Counted from the stretch's first letter, positions 11,101 through 26,100 are shown. The stretch is DNA of 64,000 nt from Turbatrix aceti (GCA_963969345.1 OZ017766.1:372001-436000), one strand, 5' to 3'. Notes: a model not told the origin generated them from the sequence alone. Program-made: numbers and translations.

Positions 11101-14100
11101 CCATACAATCCGCAGTAACGCGCCACTAATATCAAACAATTTGATTTCTATTTTTTTTGCCATCAAAAATTTTTTAGGTCCAGACGACGATCTGATGACA
11201 AGTGTTGGTAAACAGCTTTGGCCTTACCGCCAACGTTAAAAAGGGTCAGCTATTAAGAGGCAGTCCACGACAGGATTTCGGACGGCCGACAAGGCTTTTT
11301 TACAACTTCAAATGTTTTAAGCCAGAATTGTTCCCCATCCCTAAAAACCTCTAAATCACCGATGCACAGATTTTTAAACACATCGGATTCTGTAGTTTTG
11401 GCTTCTGAAAGGTTTTGACAAAAATCGATGCCACGAGCTTCGCTATAGAGGAAAAACGCTGAAAATTTTATGAGAGGGGTTTTGAGGGACAGGGAACACG
11501 AAGTCGTACTCAGATATTTTTTATCGTTACAGTAAATGCTGATTACCGTATAAAATGTGTGGTTTTTTGGTCACCACTGGCGGGGTTCTCCGAGGGGAGT
11601 ACATTGTGATAGCATATATTGTAGCCCGTGTTTCGGCGCTTCGAATGACGTAACACACGAAAAAAAGGAGTGACCGGAAAACGGTCATCCATGGGCTTTT
11701 ATGGCGCGCACTCAAGAAAACGCGCACAATTTCGCTTCAAGTGACAAAAAAAAGAGCGTGCGCGCGCATTCACGGTGTCATGTTCAAAAAAAGGCCCTGA
11801 AGCCAATTTTTGTTTTTTATGCTCGCGGTCACTTTGGTAGACTTTAGCATGTCCCAAAGATTGATTCTAGCTTTTCAGGCTTTTTATCTGACAATATTGG
11901 GCATCGCCACAGGCATTGAAAAAAACATGAAACTTTCAAACGTTGTAACTTTGTGCAAAATGATCCGATAAAAGGTGCACGTGGCTTAAAGTTATATCTG
12001 GGACATGCCAAAGCCTACCAAAGTGACCGTGGATGTACAAAACAAAAACTGGCTTCAGGGCCTTTTTTTGAACATGACTCCTTTTTTGCGCGCGCAAGCT
12101 TGTTTGAAGAGAAAAAGAAGCTGATCGCGCGCGTTTTCTTGAGTGCGCGCTATAAAAGCCCATGGATGACCGCTTTCCGGTCACTCCTTTTTTTCGCGTG
12201 TTACGTCATTCGAAGCGCCGAAACACGGGCTACAAGATGTGCTATCACAATGTACTCCCCTCGGAGAACCCCGCCAGTGGTGACCAAAAAACCACACATT
12301 TTATACGGTAATCAGCAATTACCGTAACGATAAAAATTATCTGAGTACGACTTCGTGTTCCCCGTCCCTCAAAACCCCTCTCATAAAATTTTCAGCATTT
12401 TTCCACTATAGCGAAGCTCGTGGCATCGATTTTTGTCAAAAACTTCCAGAAGCCAAAACTACAGAATCCGATGTGTTTAAAAATCTGTGTATCGGCGATT
12501 TAGAGGTTTTTAGGGGTGGGGAACAATTCTGGCTTAAAACATTTTAAGTTGTAAAAAAGCCTTGTCGGGCTCTCCCCCTTATTCCGAAATCCTGTCGTGG
12601 ACTGTCTCTTAAATACATATAATAGCTGACTCTAACTTAGTTTCGTTCTTTTCATTTTTTTAGAATTTTGTTTCCATTTTTTTGAAAGTTTGTACCATGT
12701 TTTTTTGTTGATGACGGCATTCTTCCGGATTCCCGGCTTGCATTTGCTTTGGTATTATTGTCGTAAGACCTCCATATGTATACGTGCTTGATGCACATGA
12801 TGCCATTGAATTTTTCGGAACCTATGTCGCCCAACTGCTTGGCAACGATTGAAAAAATCCGCCGGGCACGGGGGGAGATTAGTGACACAGCGACCGCCAA
12901 AACTAAAGAATGTCGTTGTCTACTGCCCAGGGTGTCGTCGGCGTCGTCTGGTCGTAGTTTGTTTCTGGACTTGATGACTCCTGAGCTCCGCTTTATTGTT
13001 AGTTGGTTTTTTGTCGTGTTTCGATGAAATACGCTGTTTGCTTGCTTTCAAACTTCAATTTTTTTAAGAACAAATACATTTTACTTAAACTTGATTTTTT
13101 TTTCTTCCGGGATGATGGCAGGGGGCAACATCGAATTGTCACTCGCTCACAGACCAACAGTTGTACAAGTTATATTTATGTCAAACATTGACTTCCTAGA
13201 TACGTATCATATTTCCGTTTTTCCATTTTTTCTCAAAATATTTTTTGTCATTTGTTAAAAAAACTGGGGTTGAATAATTTTTTATCAAAAAATTTTACAG
13301 TCTCTGCACATACATTTTTTATTCGGTATCTTTTGTCACCCTCGCCTTGTTTGGAACACCTCTGCTGTCTTCTGTTGTCCTCCGTGTCTCAGACATAATT
13401 GGCACGCGTCGTCTGTTTATGTCGCATATCGCCGTTAAATGAACAGCGTCTAATGCCTCGGGGCCGGCCGACCTTTTGCCTTCTCCCGTTCCCGCGTTTT
13501 ACAACTACCCACTAAGATGTAAAACAGGGAACAGAAACTTGTTCAACACTTGTTTTGTTCCGGTCTTGATGACAATACGCGACGTGTGTTCTGGCAGGCT
13601 TTGTTGATTACTCAGAGAACAGCCCAGACAACTGTTAGCGGAGTCTACCACGGCCATGCACGTCGTCGTCGCGACCGACGGTGATGGTGGCGACGGGCGG
13701 CGGCGGCGGCGGTTCGGTTGGAAGAAGACTAGGCGGTGGGGGGTGGATGAGTGTGATTTGAGATTGATCACCTTGAGCTTGGCAAACTGAAAGCTCACGA
13801 TACCATTGAGTTTGGATTGAAAGGGTTTGCAACAACTCACAAAAAAACAGTGAACTTTCTTGAAGTCAATTGCAGTAATACAACAAAAAAAAACGTAACA
13901 GTTTGGTTAATTTTTTAATCAGATTGCATGGAAATTTAAATATAATCCATCTTTACTATCGGTTGGTTGTTTTGCCACCTGTTACTTTCTCTCGAACGCT
14001 TTTATCAGACGTTTTTTCCAATTTTCCCTGTTTTCTGCTTTTTTCGTCAACAAGCCGGTTTTTTTCAGTCCGGGCCGGGCCGGGTTTGCAAAATTGAGGC

Positions 14101-17100
14101 CCGCCTTAATAGTAGTTTTGTAAATAAATTTTATCGTCTAAAAACCGTTAAAAAACAATAACAAACCAGAAGGAGTCAGAAGCACTTTTTGTCGTTGCAC
14201 AGATTCATTTTGCGTTCATACTAGTGCTCTTATGAACTGACGACAAAATTACGGTGCCCGCCATTTACCTTTTGCTTCTCAAAATGCCAGGTCCGCAGTC
14301 TGCGTGCATTTCTTTGCATTCTTCGCGGTTTTTACTTTTTCATAAAATTTTTTACAAATTGCGTAAAATGTACTTTTTTTTAATTTTACGGCCCCTTTTG
14401 GCCCGGGCCGGCCCACAAAACCAATCGGTCTTTGGCAAGAAAGTTGCAAAATCGACAGTTCATTGGGTTTCATAAATATTTTCTGATGCGCAACTAAAAA
14501 ACAAACTAAAAGAAAGTAAAATTATGTCATATTTGTTTTTGGACACAAATGATTTGTCTATATTTTTTGATTCAGATTTTCCAGGAATGCGTTAGGTATC
14601 CACCCTGATGTGAGCACAGACATAGGAATCTAAGAAATGGGTAACTATAAAGTATCAAATTCCACGTAATAAATTATTGCAGTTCAATGACTCTTTTTTT
14701 ATTGATGTCGGCAGGGCAAAAGCAGCAGCGCTAAATATAAAACGAATAGAAGAATGTAATTTTGGGGTGGGAGAACTAATTGTCAGCGAAAGAAAACTCG
14801 GCTCACTTTTCTTTCGCTGATAATTAGCAATCGTGGTTTATTGACTTTTAATTTCTATGTCAAGGGTATGAAAGCGAGCACTTTGAGCAAATTCGTTCAT
14901 CGAGCAAAAAGTTTTGTTCTTCTTCTGATTTTCGATATTGTGTTTGGAAGCTTTATTCTAGAATTTTATTGGAGTGGCTGAAACAATTTTTTTTTTAAAT
15001 TTTAATATTTGTTTTCGCATTCGATGACAAAAAATAATTTATACTGGTTTTGTCTTGAGTGAAACCAAGCAAAACCAAAAGCACAAAAGAATGGAGAAGA
15101 CAAAAAAACATTAGTTATTCTTCACCATAATTTCCCCCCTGTATTCTTTTTTTTTCTGTTTGGTTCAAAGAACAGGAGATGAAACGCGTCTTATGGCACA
15201 TTTTTTTGTTTGAAAAAGCGTTGTTTGCATGCCGGGCCCATAAGCCATGTACGATGAACTTGTGTCCAACTTACTTGATTCTTCGTGTTTTTGGTCTTTC
15301 ATAACTCAATTTGCGCAAGACAAATCATTCATTCTTACGAATGTTTTTTTATTTTTTGAGAAAGCGGCGGAGCAGGAACATAAAGAACATGAGAAAAATA
15401 TAATTTGAGTGACAGTAGAAACAAAATGTATTTTATATTTGAAAATCTATTTTTTCTGCTTAAAATCATGTATATATTTAGTATTTATATGTAATAATAG
15501 AACGTCGCCCATTTGAAAAAAAAACACAGTATCTAGACGACTGATTGAAATCAGTCGTCTAGATTTTGAGTAATCCTCCCCCTATTATGAATAACAACGT
15601 GTATTTTTAGCTTTTCAACTCATATTTTTTAACAATACGGAAAAATTTATGTAAATTTTGCTTCAATTTTACCCTTTGAAAAAAAGGCGGCCGTCTTTTT
15701 CATTTCTTTTAGATTTGATTTTTTGAGGTTTTTCGGTTTTGGTTTTTTTGGGTAAGTTTGAGGACATAGCACTATGCGCCCATGGTCTTGACACGAAAAC
15801 TCTTTTTTGCTATTTCACATGCACAGAGTAGATATATTTCGGACATAAAGATGGTTCTGGGGGTAATCGGCTACGGCAGATTTAATGGTGCTATCAAAAA
15901 ATCAAAATTCTATCAATAAATCGATAATTTGAGATAAAAATTACTGTAACTCCCGAAATTATTAGCCGATATCACAATAAATTATTGCATCGTGTTCTAC
16001 GTCCTTGAAAACCCCCGGAAAAAAAAACAAAAAAAATCTGTTCATGAAATAAGAAGTTATTTCGAATTTAAAAATTAATAGTAACAATTAATTTCACGGT
16101 TCAAAATTAATATTTTTTTACCGGGCAAAGTTCGTTGCAAAGTTAAAGATGAACTTGATCATTATGCCAAAGCTCATATAATAAGAATGGTTAACCGGCT
16201 TGGCACGAAGCTTCCGAAGGCAACACACTACGCGCATTTGCATGCGCGCACTGTGTTCTCCTTCGACTGAAGTGCTTCAGCGCGCACTTTTTGTATGAAA
16301 AAAAATTTAAAATTAAAATTATTTTTTATTTCATGCACCGAATTTGCTCATTTTTTACAAACCGGGGTTTTCGATACCGCTGATTACGATAAGCTAATTT
16401 ATTGTGATTTTCGCTAATAAATAAAAAAATACATTTCTTTTTTGCTATTTATTGATCGAATATAAAATTTTTGATAGCACCGTTAAATCCGCCATGATCG
16501 ATAACCCCAAAAACACTACTTGAAGACAATGGGCGCATAGTGCATAGTAAGAGTTGCCGTTTTTTCATAAATTTATTTATTTACTGGAAACATTGCATTC
16601 GTTTGTTTGTAGCATTTTTTTTGACATTTGACATCTGGTAATCCGACAATTAACGAACGCTGACGAGTAAGTGACTGACAGTTTTTTTTGTTTCTATAAA
16701 TTGGTATATTTTTGGAAACCATCAACTCATGCATCTATCCGGCTTTTTCCTTTTTTCCAGAAGCGCTATTCTGTTGTTATTTATACTATTAATTTTTTAA
16801 TAGTACATATAAAAATTTTATTTTGTCACTTTTCTTTTTGCCAATTTGTTATATTCTTGTTACTCATATTTTGCAAATATGGTTGCTTCGTATCAGTGAA
16901 GGGATTTATAGCTGCTGCACTTTTTCTTTCCTTTATTTTTAACATTTTATTTTGATTATTTTGTTGGTAGAAAATTTCATCATTTTTTTATTATTGTAGT
17001 CGACAGCAGTTTTTTTTGCACTTACTTAGTTATTGACTTTGCAGAGATGCCAAAAAATTTCCGACGTTGAATGCTATTTTCTGAATGCTCAAGGGAGTAT

Positions 17101-20100
17101 AAAAATTATAAGAGTTTCCAACATACCAAACGCTCTGAAAATTTGTTTACTTTAACAAACCAATTTTTGTTTTGCAGATGATATCACTTTGTAAAGGACT
17201 TCATAATTAATAAATAGTTACCGCTGTAATTTACCTATTGTGTGGTTGTGAAGATGTCGGTTTTTTTCCGGAAAGCATGCCACAGTTGAACGAAGTTAAA
17301 CAAGTTGTTTTTCCATATCCACCCAGACCAAAGTTGTCAACCGAGCCAAAATTTCGGAGCCGAGCATTCGAGCCGCTCGGCTTGGCTCGGTGGCCTTCGA
17401 GTCGAGCATATGAGCGAGCATCTCGGCTCGCTCGAATGCTCGAAATGCTTGGCTCGATGCTCGGCTCGGTCGACAACTCTGCTCCAGACTGTCGGTGTCA
17501 ATTTATCAATCTGCTTGTATTTACAATGTTTTTTGTGTGGTGTCCAGTCAATGAAAGCTGTCGATCTAGGGATAGCACCGACAGGATAGGAAGCAAGTGT
17601 CTAACTCTGATCCAACTGTTAAGGCTGCAGTGCTTCAAGGCAATTGCCATTCTGCGGCAAGAAACACATTATTGACAAACGAAAAAAAATTATATTTGTA
17701 CTTAGTTTCTTTTCTTTTACTGATTATGAGATAATTTTTTATCGCACCGAAAAAGATCCCCTAAAAAATTACTGTGCTTGTTCTTAACGCGCATTTCCTT
17801 TTGTAGCGATACCGTTATCACTTCGAACTATCATCGAAGCAAGAGGCGGTCGGTTTTGCGAATAAAAATGATCTAAACAGAGTTCTAAATAAAAATTATG
17901 CGAATAAAAATTATCTAAACAGAGTTCTGTTTTTTTATGTTCATGGTCTTCGTCGGATCTTACATCCATTCACTCTCGGCGGCCCCCTGGGGGATGAGTG
18001 GAAAAATAAAGAAGCTCCTTGTGCTGCTTGTTTTCCTTCTTCAGAATGAGAAAGCTTCTTTTGCGGCGACCGAACAATGCCTTTCTTTTTTGATAAAAAA
18101 AATACAAGTTGGGCTTCGTTTTTACTTATCCTTCAGGCGGCCGGCAGCTGTGTAGCTGTAGCTTGCTTTCTCGAGAACAAAGAATCCTTTCAAAATATTT
18201 TTTATTATCTTTTTGTTCAACGAGATTTTCAACTTTAAGGTCGTTTGCATAATTCAGTTTTTTTTGCTCCTCCGCTCCTCTTCAACTAGGCTTAACGACG
18301 TTATCATTTGCCAGACACACTATATTTTTCTAAATAAAAAAAATCGTGATTGACAAATTTTTTCATGCTCTGTAACTTCCGTTGCGGATTTTGCTTTTAT
18401 GCATCTGTCTGCCGATAACGATGATAAATGTCTAAACGTGATGGATGTGTCGTATGTCTTTCTTTAAACGGCACCGGGCAGGCTACGGAAGAGTCATAGG
18501 GAAGGTTATTACCATGCGAAAAAGAAGCACAAAGCAGACAGACACGCATTAGCTTGATGACTTTGAACTTGAAGCTGCTATTTTTTTGTGGGGGAGGTGG
18601 AAAGGACGGACATGTGAGAAGAGCTTGCAAGATTCATTAACTGCAAGCCAACTGAGCTTCGGTCTGAGTCCGAAAATAAGTGTTTTTGTACTGGGGGTGA
18701 ACGTTTAAAATTATTCTATTGTAAATTATTTAAAAAAATTTTGAAGATGTTTATCTATTTTACCTTAAGCATTGATGCAAAAAAGGACAGCGACAATACT
18801 GTCTGGAGATTGGGAACATGTTTCTAATTAGTAATTACGTTATTTGCTTCATCGATCAGGTGCTATGAATTGGAAAACCCAGTTCGCAGCTGTTAAATTT
18901 ATTTTTTATATACAATTTCAAAACTCAAATCATCCATCCAGACAATTTTCTCTTATTTTTTCCAGCTTTTCTTCCAGCTTTTCCCAACAAAGTCACGTCG
19001 GTTTCTCAATTCGACGTGCCACTTCGACATCCAATTCAATTCTTTGCCTTTAAAAGTGCCACTGAAATTTCTTGCTGTTATCAGGCTAAGATGAGATGTC
19101 GTCTGTCTATTTTAAACGATAAGCAGAATAGGAACAGAAATCAATATCACAAGAAATTATATTTTTACACGCTGTCAGATGAACGCAACAGCCGCCATTC
19201 TCTGCTCTGTCGTGGATTTGAGGAGTGCCAGGGTCTCCTGGGGCCCTTTTTTCTTTTTTTTGATTTTTGACTTCCTTTTTATTGTCTTGGAATTGTTGGT
19301 CCCACTCGTCTTGGATGTTGGCGAGCGTTGCGTCGTGCGTGGTGTTTATTGTAGGCCACCAAAGACATCATTAATTTTTGTGCTAGTTTTTTGTCTTTGA
19401 ACTCTGCAAAACTATGTTCATTTATTGGCGATTTAATTTTTTCAAAACAATTATTTTAAAAAGAGAGTTTGAGTCATTTGGTGAAGCAAAGATAAGTTTT
19501 TTTCGTATTGGGGGGGTCAATTTTGCTCAAAAAGACAAATAAATGTCTTCCTGTTGGTAAGTATAATATATTCCGTTTTTTTGAAGTTATAATGAAAATT
19601 TTAATTCGAAAAAATGTTCAAACAGTTTTTTTATTTACAAATCAAAATTTTTTTCTGATGACAGTGCTGAACGTATTATTGCCTTTCATGTCGAAACATT
19701 TGTTCAAAATAAGCATCGTTTTTCGTACCCGCACTAGCATAAGGAGCACTAAAGGAGCACAACAGGGGGTGAAGACTTTTCTCCCCTTATTTTTATTCAA
19801 ATTCAAGCTGAAAAAAGTCTTCCCCCCCTGTTGTGCTCCTTTAGTGCTCAATATGCTAGTGCGGGTATTCAGACAAACTGCCCGCACTCGCATGAGAATC
19901 ATAACGGAATCATAACGGAATTATAAGGCTTTGCACGCTATGTGTTTTATTGTGATTCATTCGCACGCATGTAATTCATTGTGATCCGCAGCTCTAATTT
20001 AGTAATTGTTTTTTGCTGAATTTTGAATGCGAATAAAGGGGAAAATAGCTTAGATTTTTTTGCACTTCATTGTGATTCTTCATTTTCATTGTGCGTCTCA

Positions 20101-23100
20101 TTTGATTCTAGCCGCCTTATAATTCCGTTATGATTCCGTTATGATTCTCATGCGAGTGCGGGTGACATCTTCTTTTTCAATTCTTTTTTCATTGCGCTTG
20201 GGGGCAATAGCGCCGTCTCCGCCGACTTTTGTCCCCGTCGGAAAAAATTCCTCCGCCCCTGACTACCTCTGCCCCCAACTGTCCCTGTCCCCGACCCGAT
20301 ACGGGGGGCTTCGAAGTTCGAAATTCGAACTCCAATCCCGGGTCGCTACAACTGCACGATTTTTTTTTACGATTGTTCATGTGCTTTGTTGCGCTCCGCA
20401 ATTCTAATTTATTTGTTTTTATCGAAGGAATTTGAATAAGCATCACAGGAAGATGGATAATGTTGCGCGGTGCGCTTCATTGTGCCCCTTCATTTTCGTT
20501 TCGACCCTTGATAGCTCCTACGCGACTTTCTCTCCCGTTGTGCTCCTTTAGTGCTCTTTATGCGAGTGCGGGCACTAGACCCAGAAGAGCGCCCCTTCGG
20601 GGCGCCAGAATGTATGATTTCTGAACTGCCATCTAAAAAACCGAAAAAAATATGCCCTTACAAAATACATGGTCTGTCTTTAATCATTTTATAAACTGTC
20701 CCGCCTCTAGTAATAAAAGTTCTGTCAAATCCCTTAACTTTGCATGTCCTGTTCCCTTACTGCCTCAAAATCTGAATTTATGATTGTCTAATTGAATTCA
20801 TTTTTTGAAAATTTGTTCAAATGAATCTAACCTTCTTTTCAAATCTTAATACCGATATTGTCCTGAACCTTATCGTTGAAGTACAATATTGATATCCCTA
20901 ACCTTCTGGTTAAAACAAAATGCCGATTGTTTGATTTTTGAAGAGCACAACGGGAGAGAAAGATGCTTATTCAAATTCCTTCGATAAAAACAAATAAATT
21001 AGAATTGCGGGGCGCAACAAAGCACATGAACGCGAATTTGTCACAAAAATAAACATTCGCGCGCAAGGCCTTCCTCCCCTGTTGTGCTACTTTAGTGCTC
21101 CTTATGCGAGTGCGGGTATAATCTTTTTAAAATTCGTCTTGCCAGGTCCGCAGTCTGCGTGCATTTCTTTGCATTCTTCGCGGTTTTAATGTTAGAAACA
21201 AGTAGTGTTTTTGGGGTTATCGATCATGGCGGATTTAACGGTGCTATCAAAAATTTTATATTCGATCAATAAATAGCAAAAAAGAAATGTATTTTTTTAT
21301 TTATTAGCGAAAATCACAATAAATTAGCTTATCGTAATCAGCGGTATCGAAAACCCCGGTTTGTAAAAAATGAGCAAATTCGGTGCATGAAATAAAAAAT
21401 AATTTTAATTTTAAATTTTTTTTCATACAAAAAGTGCGCGCTGAAGCACTTCAGTCGAAGGAGAACACAGTGCGCGCATGCAAATGCGCGTAGTGTGTTG
21501 CCTTCGGAAGCTTCGTGCCAAGCCGGTTAACCATTCTTATTATATGAGCTTTGGCATAATGATCAAGTTCATCTTTAACTTTGCAACGAACTTTGCCCGG
21601 TAAAAAAATATTAATTTTGAACCGTGAAATTAATTGTTACTATTAATTTTTAAATTCGAAATAACTTCTTATTTCATGAACAGATTTTTTTTGTTTTTTT
21701 TTCCGGGGGTTTTCAAGGACGTAGAACACGATGCAATAATTTATTGTGATATCGGCTAATAATTTCGGGAGTTACAGTAATTTTTATCTCAAATTATCGA
21801 TTTATTGATAGAATTTTGATTTTTTGATAGCACCATTAAATCTGCCGTAGCCGATTACCCCCAGAACCATCTTTATGTCCGAAATATATCTACTCTGTGC
21901 ATGTGAAATAGCAAAAAAGAGTTTTCGTGTCAAGACCATGGGCGCATAGTGCCCCGGGCCGACCCGGCCCGTTGAAAACCCTGATTGGCACCTCCTTGTT
22001 TTGTTCATATTTCGCTCTCTTTTTTTGCCTCTGAAAAAGGAAATGAATTAATCAACGTGGGAACGAAAGGATATATCTCTTTGGCTTTTTTTGTACGGAC
22101 GTTAGGGGTGGGTAGGGGGAGAGCGAAGGCGTCGAGAATGGCGCAGTGTAATCTTTACCCTTTCCCCTACATGTCTTCCTATTCTATCATCTGCTGTCTG
22201 TGAGACAACAAACAAAGCTTTAGGATCACATTTCAACTATAGCTTTCGGATTTTTTGCATGCATAGTCTGCAGAAACAATACAAAAAAATTTTGGATAAA
22301 AAACTGTTTTTTTTACTTATGTTTTTGCAATTAAAAATGTAATTTATAAAAATGGAGCTAACGACTGAGTTATTTTGAAATAAATAAATAAATAAATAAA
22401 AGTTTTTTTTACCGTTTTTGCATCCTCTACATTTTTTAAACAGCAGTTGTTTTTTAATGATCAAAAGTTTTCTTCTGTCAATTCAGCCGTCTCCAAAAAT
22501 CTGCTACAATAAATTTTTATCATAACAAAAAATAAAAGTACGCCTTATTTCATTTTTTAGTCCTCCCTTTTCTTTTCTTTGGCTTGTTCTGATATTGTTC
22601 TTACGCTTTTGCCGTATTACGGTTAAACCACGGCTTCCTACTTGCTAGCATATACTTGAAGAAAGTTCTCATTGCTTTTCTTGTTAAATTTTGGTGTTCT
22701 TCCGTTTTTATAAATCTTCTATTTAGATTTTGAAATCTTTCTTAGGTGTGAGAAAGTTAATTAAATATGTGGATGATGTATTTCGAAACCGTTAGCTGTC
22801 GGCACCAGACATGAAAACGGGCCTAATTTTTAGGCCCAGGCTCGGCCCAGCCCGGCCCGTCGAAAGCCCGGGCTTGGGCCGGGCCGGTCCGAAATATCCA
22901 TTCTGTATTTCTTCTAAATTTTTATCCAAAAAAATAGCAACCAATCGTTATATGAGTTACATAAATTACTGGTTTTTACTCAAAATACTATGTTTTCTAT
23001 CTGTAAAGACTAAATTTTGTTAAAAATAACCAAAATGCAGTAAATTTTTATAATTTTTTACATTATTTATTAAATAACGGGCCAAAACGGGCTTTTCCGG

Positions 23101-26100
23101 GCCTACTGAAAAGTCACAGGCCCGCCCAAGCCCGGCCCGGGCTTCGGCGAGCCATTTTCATGTCTGGTCGGCACCATTTTTGGTATTGATTTGGAACGGC
23201 GATCCAAATAATGTTGGCCGTTTAGGTATTATCTACACGGATAAATTGTCCCAAACAACCAAATTCAGTCTCTGTTGTCTCCTCCAAATTGCTTAATGCA
23301 TTGCGGTCACCTGCTTAGTTAATCATCAATTAGTAAGTATGTAGTTCACATTGTCAATCAATAATGCTTGTTTGACACCCACCACCTGTTCAGTTACCTA
23401 TCGGTTGTTTTCGGGGAGGAGGTATACATAAATGTCTTGCTGATCACAACTGGTGCTAAGTAATTTAGTATGTTATCGGTCAAAGGGTGCTTTTAAGATA
23501 CAGCGGATCGAATCAAAAATCGTGAAGAATGTTGAAACCAAATTGTTTTTTTTTGAAAAACGATTTTGTTTTTTTTTTGTTTTTTTTTTGAAAAATCAAT
23601 AATAATTTACTTTTCGAATCCAAAAATTTTTTGATATAATTTTTGTGCCCAGAAGCCATGTATTTTTTCCTGATTATATTCTCCCAAAGACAGAAGAAAT
23701 TGAAAAACCCGCACTTTGCGTCGGCGTCTTCGCATCCTCGAGACGGCTTAGTAAATTGCGAGGACGCTGCCACCGCCGCAGCTGCTGCCTGGACGCAACT
23801 TGACATTCTGGTGCCTTACACCCACGGCTGATGATTTGCATAAATTACCGATCCGAGGTGTCCTAGCACGCGTCAGCGTAGTCCGCTAGACCGCCTCAAG
23901 CAAGGGGTGATGTGTGAGTGTGGTTCTTCTTCCCTTGCTTCTGCTTCTGTTGCTGTTTCTGCGACAAAGTAGGACGTGCTTTCTTCAATTTGTTGTTTTC
24001 GTTCATTTTCTGGAAAACAAGGGTTTTTGAGCTCAAATTTTGATTTTAGGGTTAAAATGTTCTGACAAATAATAAAAATACTACCTATTTGATTCTAATA
24101 TCTGGAATTGTTGTCCACGGAAGCTGAGGTTGTTGTCGACCAAGAGGGGGGGGGGGTGTTGTGCGTAAGAAATACTTCCGGCTTTATTATCTCTCTATGT
24201 GCCATCAATGAACATTGTTGAACAGCTTTTTTCGTTTTCATTAAAAAAAATGATTATGTTACTTATGTTAGCAATTTTTTTCATACAAAATATCTGAACA
24301 AAATTTTTATTTTTTTTGTATTTAGTTTAGTAGAAGAAATTTATTTTGTGTATCGAATCTTTTTAACCTATCAAACCATTTGGTTTATTTTTGTTATTCA
24401 TAAAAATTTTGTATTTTTTAATAAAAATATCGAATAAAAATAGGAAAACGGTTTTATCATCATACAATGTTTTTCTGTCGCCAATTTTTTCTGCTTGCTC
24501 CGCTCGCGCTTTTGACCTTTCTAATTTTCTTTTTGAAGGAATCGCCTAACGCTTTTTTTATGGCCGCGCATACAGTTATAAGTTGCGCCTGCATTATATT
24601 ATATACATTTTGTCTTTCCGATGTTTTCATAAACGTCGCCGTCGGCGTTGATGGCACCCAACCGCTACGACATGTACTCTTTTTTTGCGACGATTGATAG
24701 CCCAGCATAAAATTTTCACAATTCAAATTGCAGTCGTCCGTGAACGATGGTAACAAAAATTAATTTAGCTATCCAGTCATCCAACTTTTTTATTCTGAGC
24801 AAAAAATTAGGAAAAAAAGGTTTTTAGTACCAATTGTATTTTGATCTCTTTTTGTGCTTTTTGATGTCAACGGGATAAATTAAAAAAATTCAGAGACAAA
24901 AATTGCTTGCCGGCAGATAAGAAAGACACAAACAAAATTTGAGTGTTTCGTACTTGATGATCCGTATTGTTGGCATTTCAAACAGCAACGGACCAGGCAG
25001 CACGCGGGATAAGTAATATATTTTTGTGCTTTTGCTACGACATGCTATTTTTGGCTGCCATTGTAATTTTTTTAATATTTTGTACTTTTTTTGCTAAATT
25101 TTTCGACAGTTTCTACAATTTTTGTTTGAACTACAGGCCTATTTTTTGAACGGAAAATGATGCAATATGAAAAAACCTAAACCTTGGCTGTTACTGTTTT
25201 TCTGACATCAAGGTCTCTCGTATCACTACGATCATCGTATCCCAACCTGGTCTGGCAGACATGCTCGAGTCGATCAATTAGCGCTCGTTTTTGTTTAATC
25301 TTTTTCTTGCAAGCCAGGAAAAGAGACAAGGCGGCGGAATGCTTAGTCATGTCCATGCTTGCAATTGTGCCATCCATCGTCTATATATCTTTCATACCGG
25401 AACGAAGGCGTTTTCGTCGACCAAGTGTGTTTTTTCTCCTTTTGCGTTTTTTTCTTCGGTTTCAAGTTACTCCTATAGACGTATACTTCGACTTCGAAGG
25501 ACGGCTTTCATGGCGGAGCTTGGACGCGCAAAGACTTCTCCAGCGCTGGTCGCTGGAGGGGGGCGACACCAAGTGCCATCGCTTTGTTTGCATCCGAGAG
25601 GGATGAAGAGTGAATGGTGCGAGAGGGGAAGACTTATTACAAACTGACAAGTATTCATTGCTTGCTTTTTTTTATATTTGGTTGTTGGCTAATTTTTGGG
25701 GTTTTTTGAATGGGATAATTTGTTTTGCCCCTTACAATTACATTTTTTGACGAAATGCTTATTTTTAGTTTTTGCATTGAAAATAATCGAGCGAGAATCA
25801 AAAAATACTGTTGTTGTTTTTGAATCACAAGAATCAAATTTCGTCAAGCGCCGTCGATCAATGAGAGTTTGCGCTAATCTGATCTCAAATGTGTGATTTA
25901 TCCTGTCTCTTATTCCTCTTTACCGTCAAGTGTTATTTATCCTGATCTTCAGATTGACGTCAACTTTTTTACACCTTTCAGATGATTTTTTTAGATAATA
26001 TTTATTTTTTGAAGTCTTAGTTTTGCCTACTTTTCTTCCAAAAACCTAACATAAGTGCATCTTTCCGTGTGCTTACTTCCTTTCCGGGGAGTTTTCTGTT

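Larger units (their letters stand above)
5196..11207 (+). other. First four SLC4 exons (acidic, Ser-rich N-terminus)
   Basis: Exon 1 starts [10 protein letters not shown], followed by Ser/Thr/Pro-rich sequence. Exon 2 encodes [22 protein letters not shown], possibly a short helix. Exon 3 ends in an Asp-rich stretch ([11 protein letters not shown]) and exon 4 is only 30 nt. All four introns after them are phase 1, so exons 2, 3 and 4 (78, 180, 30 nt) could be skipped without a frame change. The acceptor TTTTACAG at about 5138 precedes the start codon by some 57 nt and could be a 5'UTR or trans-splice site. The link to the downstream SLC4 exons is inference. Confidence 0.55.

Noticed and set aside
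16671..16955. Hydrophobic open frame of 94 codons
   Set aside because: The composition is T-rich intron DNA, with no family motif and no splice-compatible context.
24460..24756. Overlapping open frames on both strands, one with a signal-like start
   Set aside because: No conserved domain was recognised. It lies in an SLC4 intron and codon content is like the surroundings.
25184..25650. GC-richer block with open frames on both strands, a possible alternative SLC4 exon
   Set aside because: I could not find paired splice sites giving the needed phase-1 junctions, and nothing in the peptide is recognisable.
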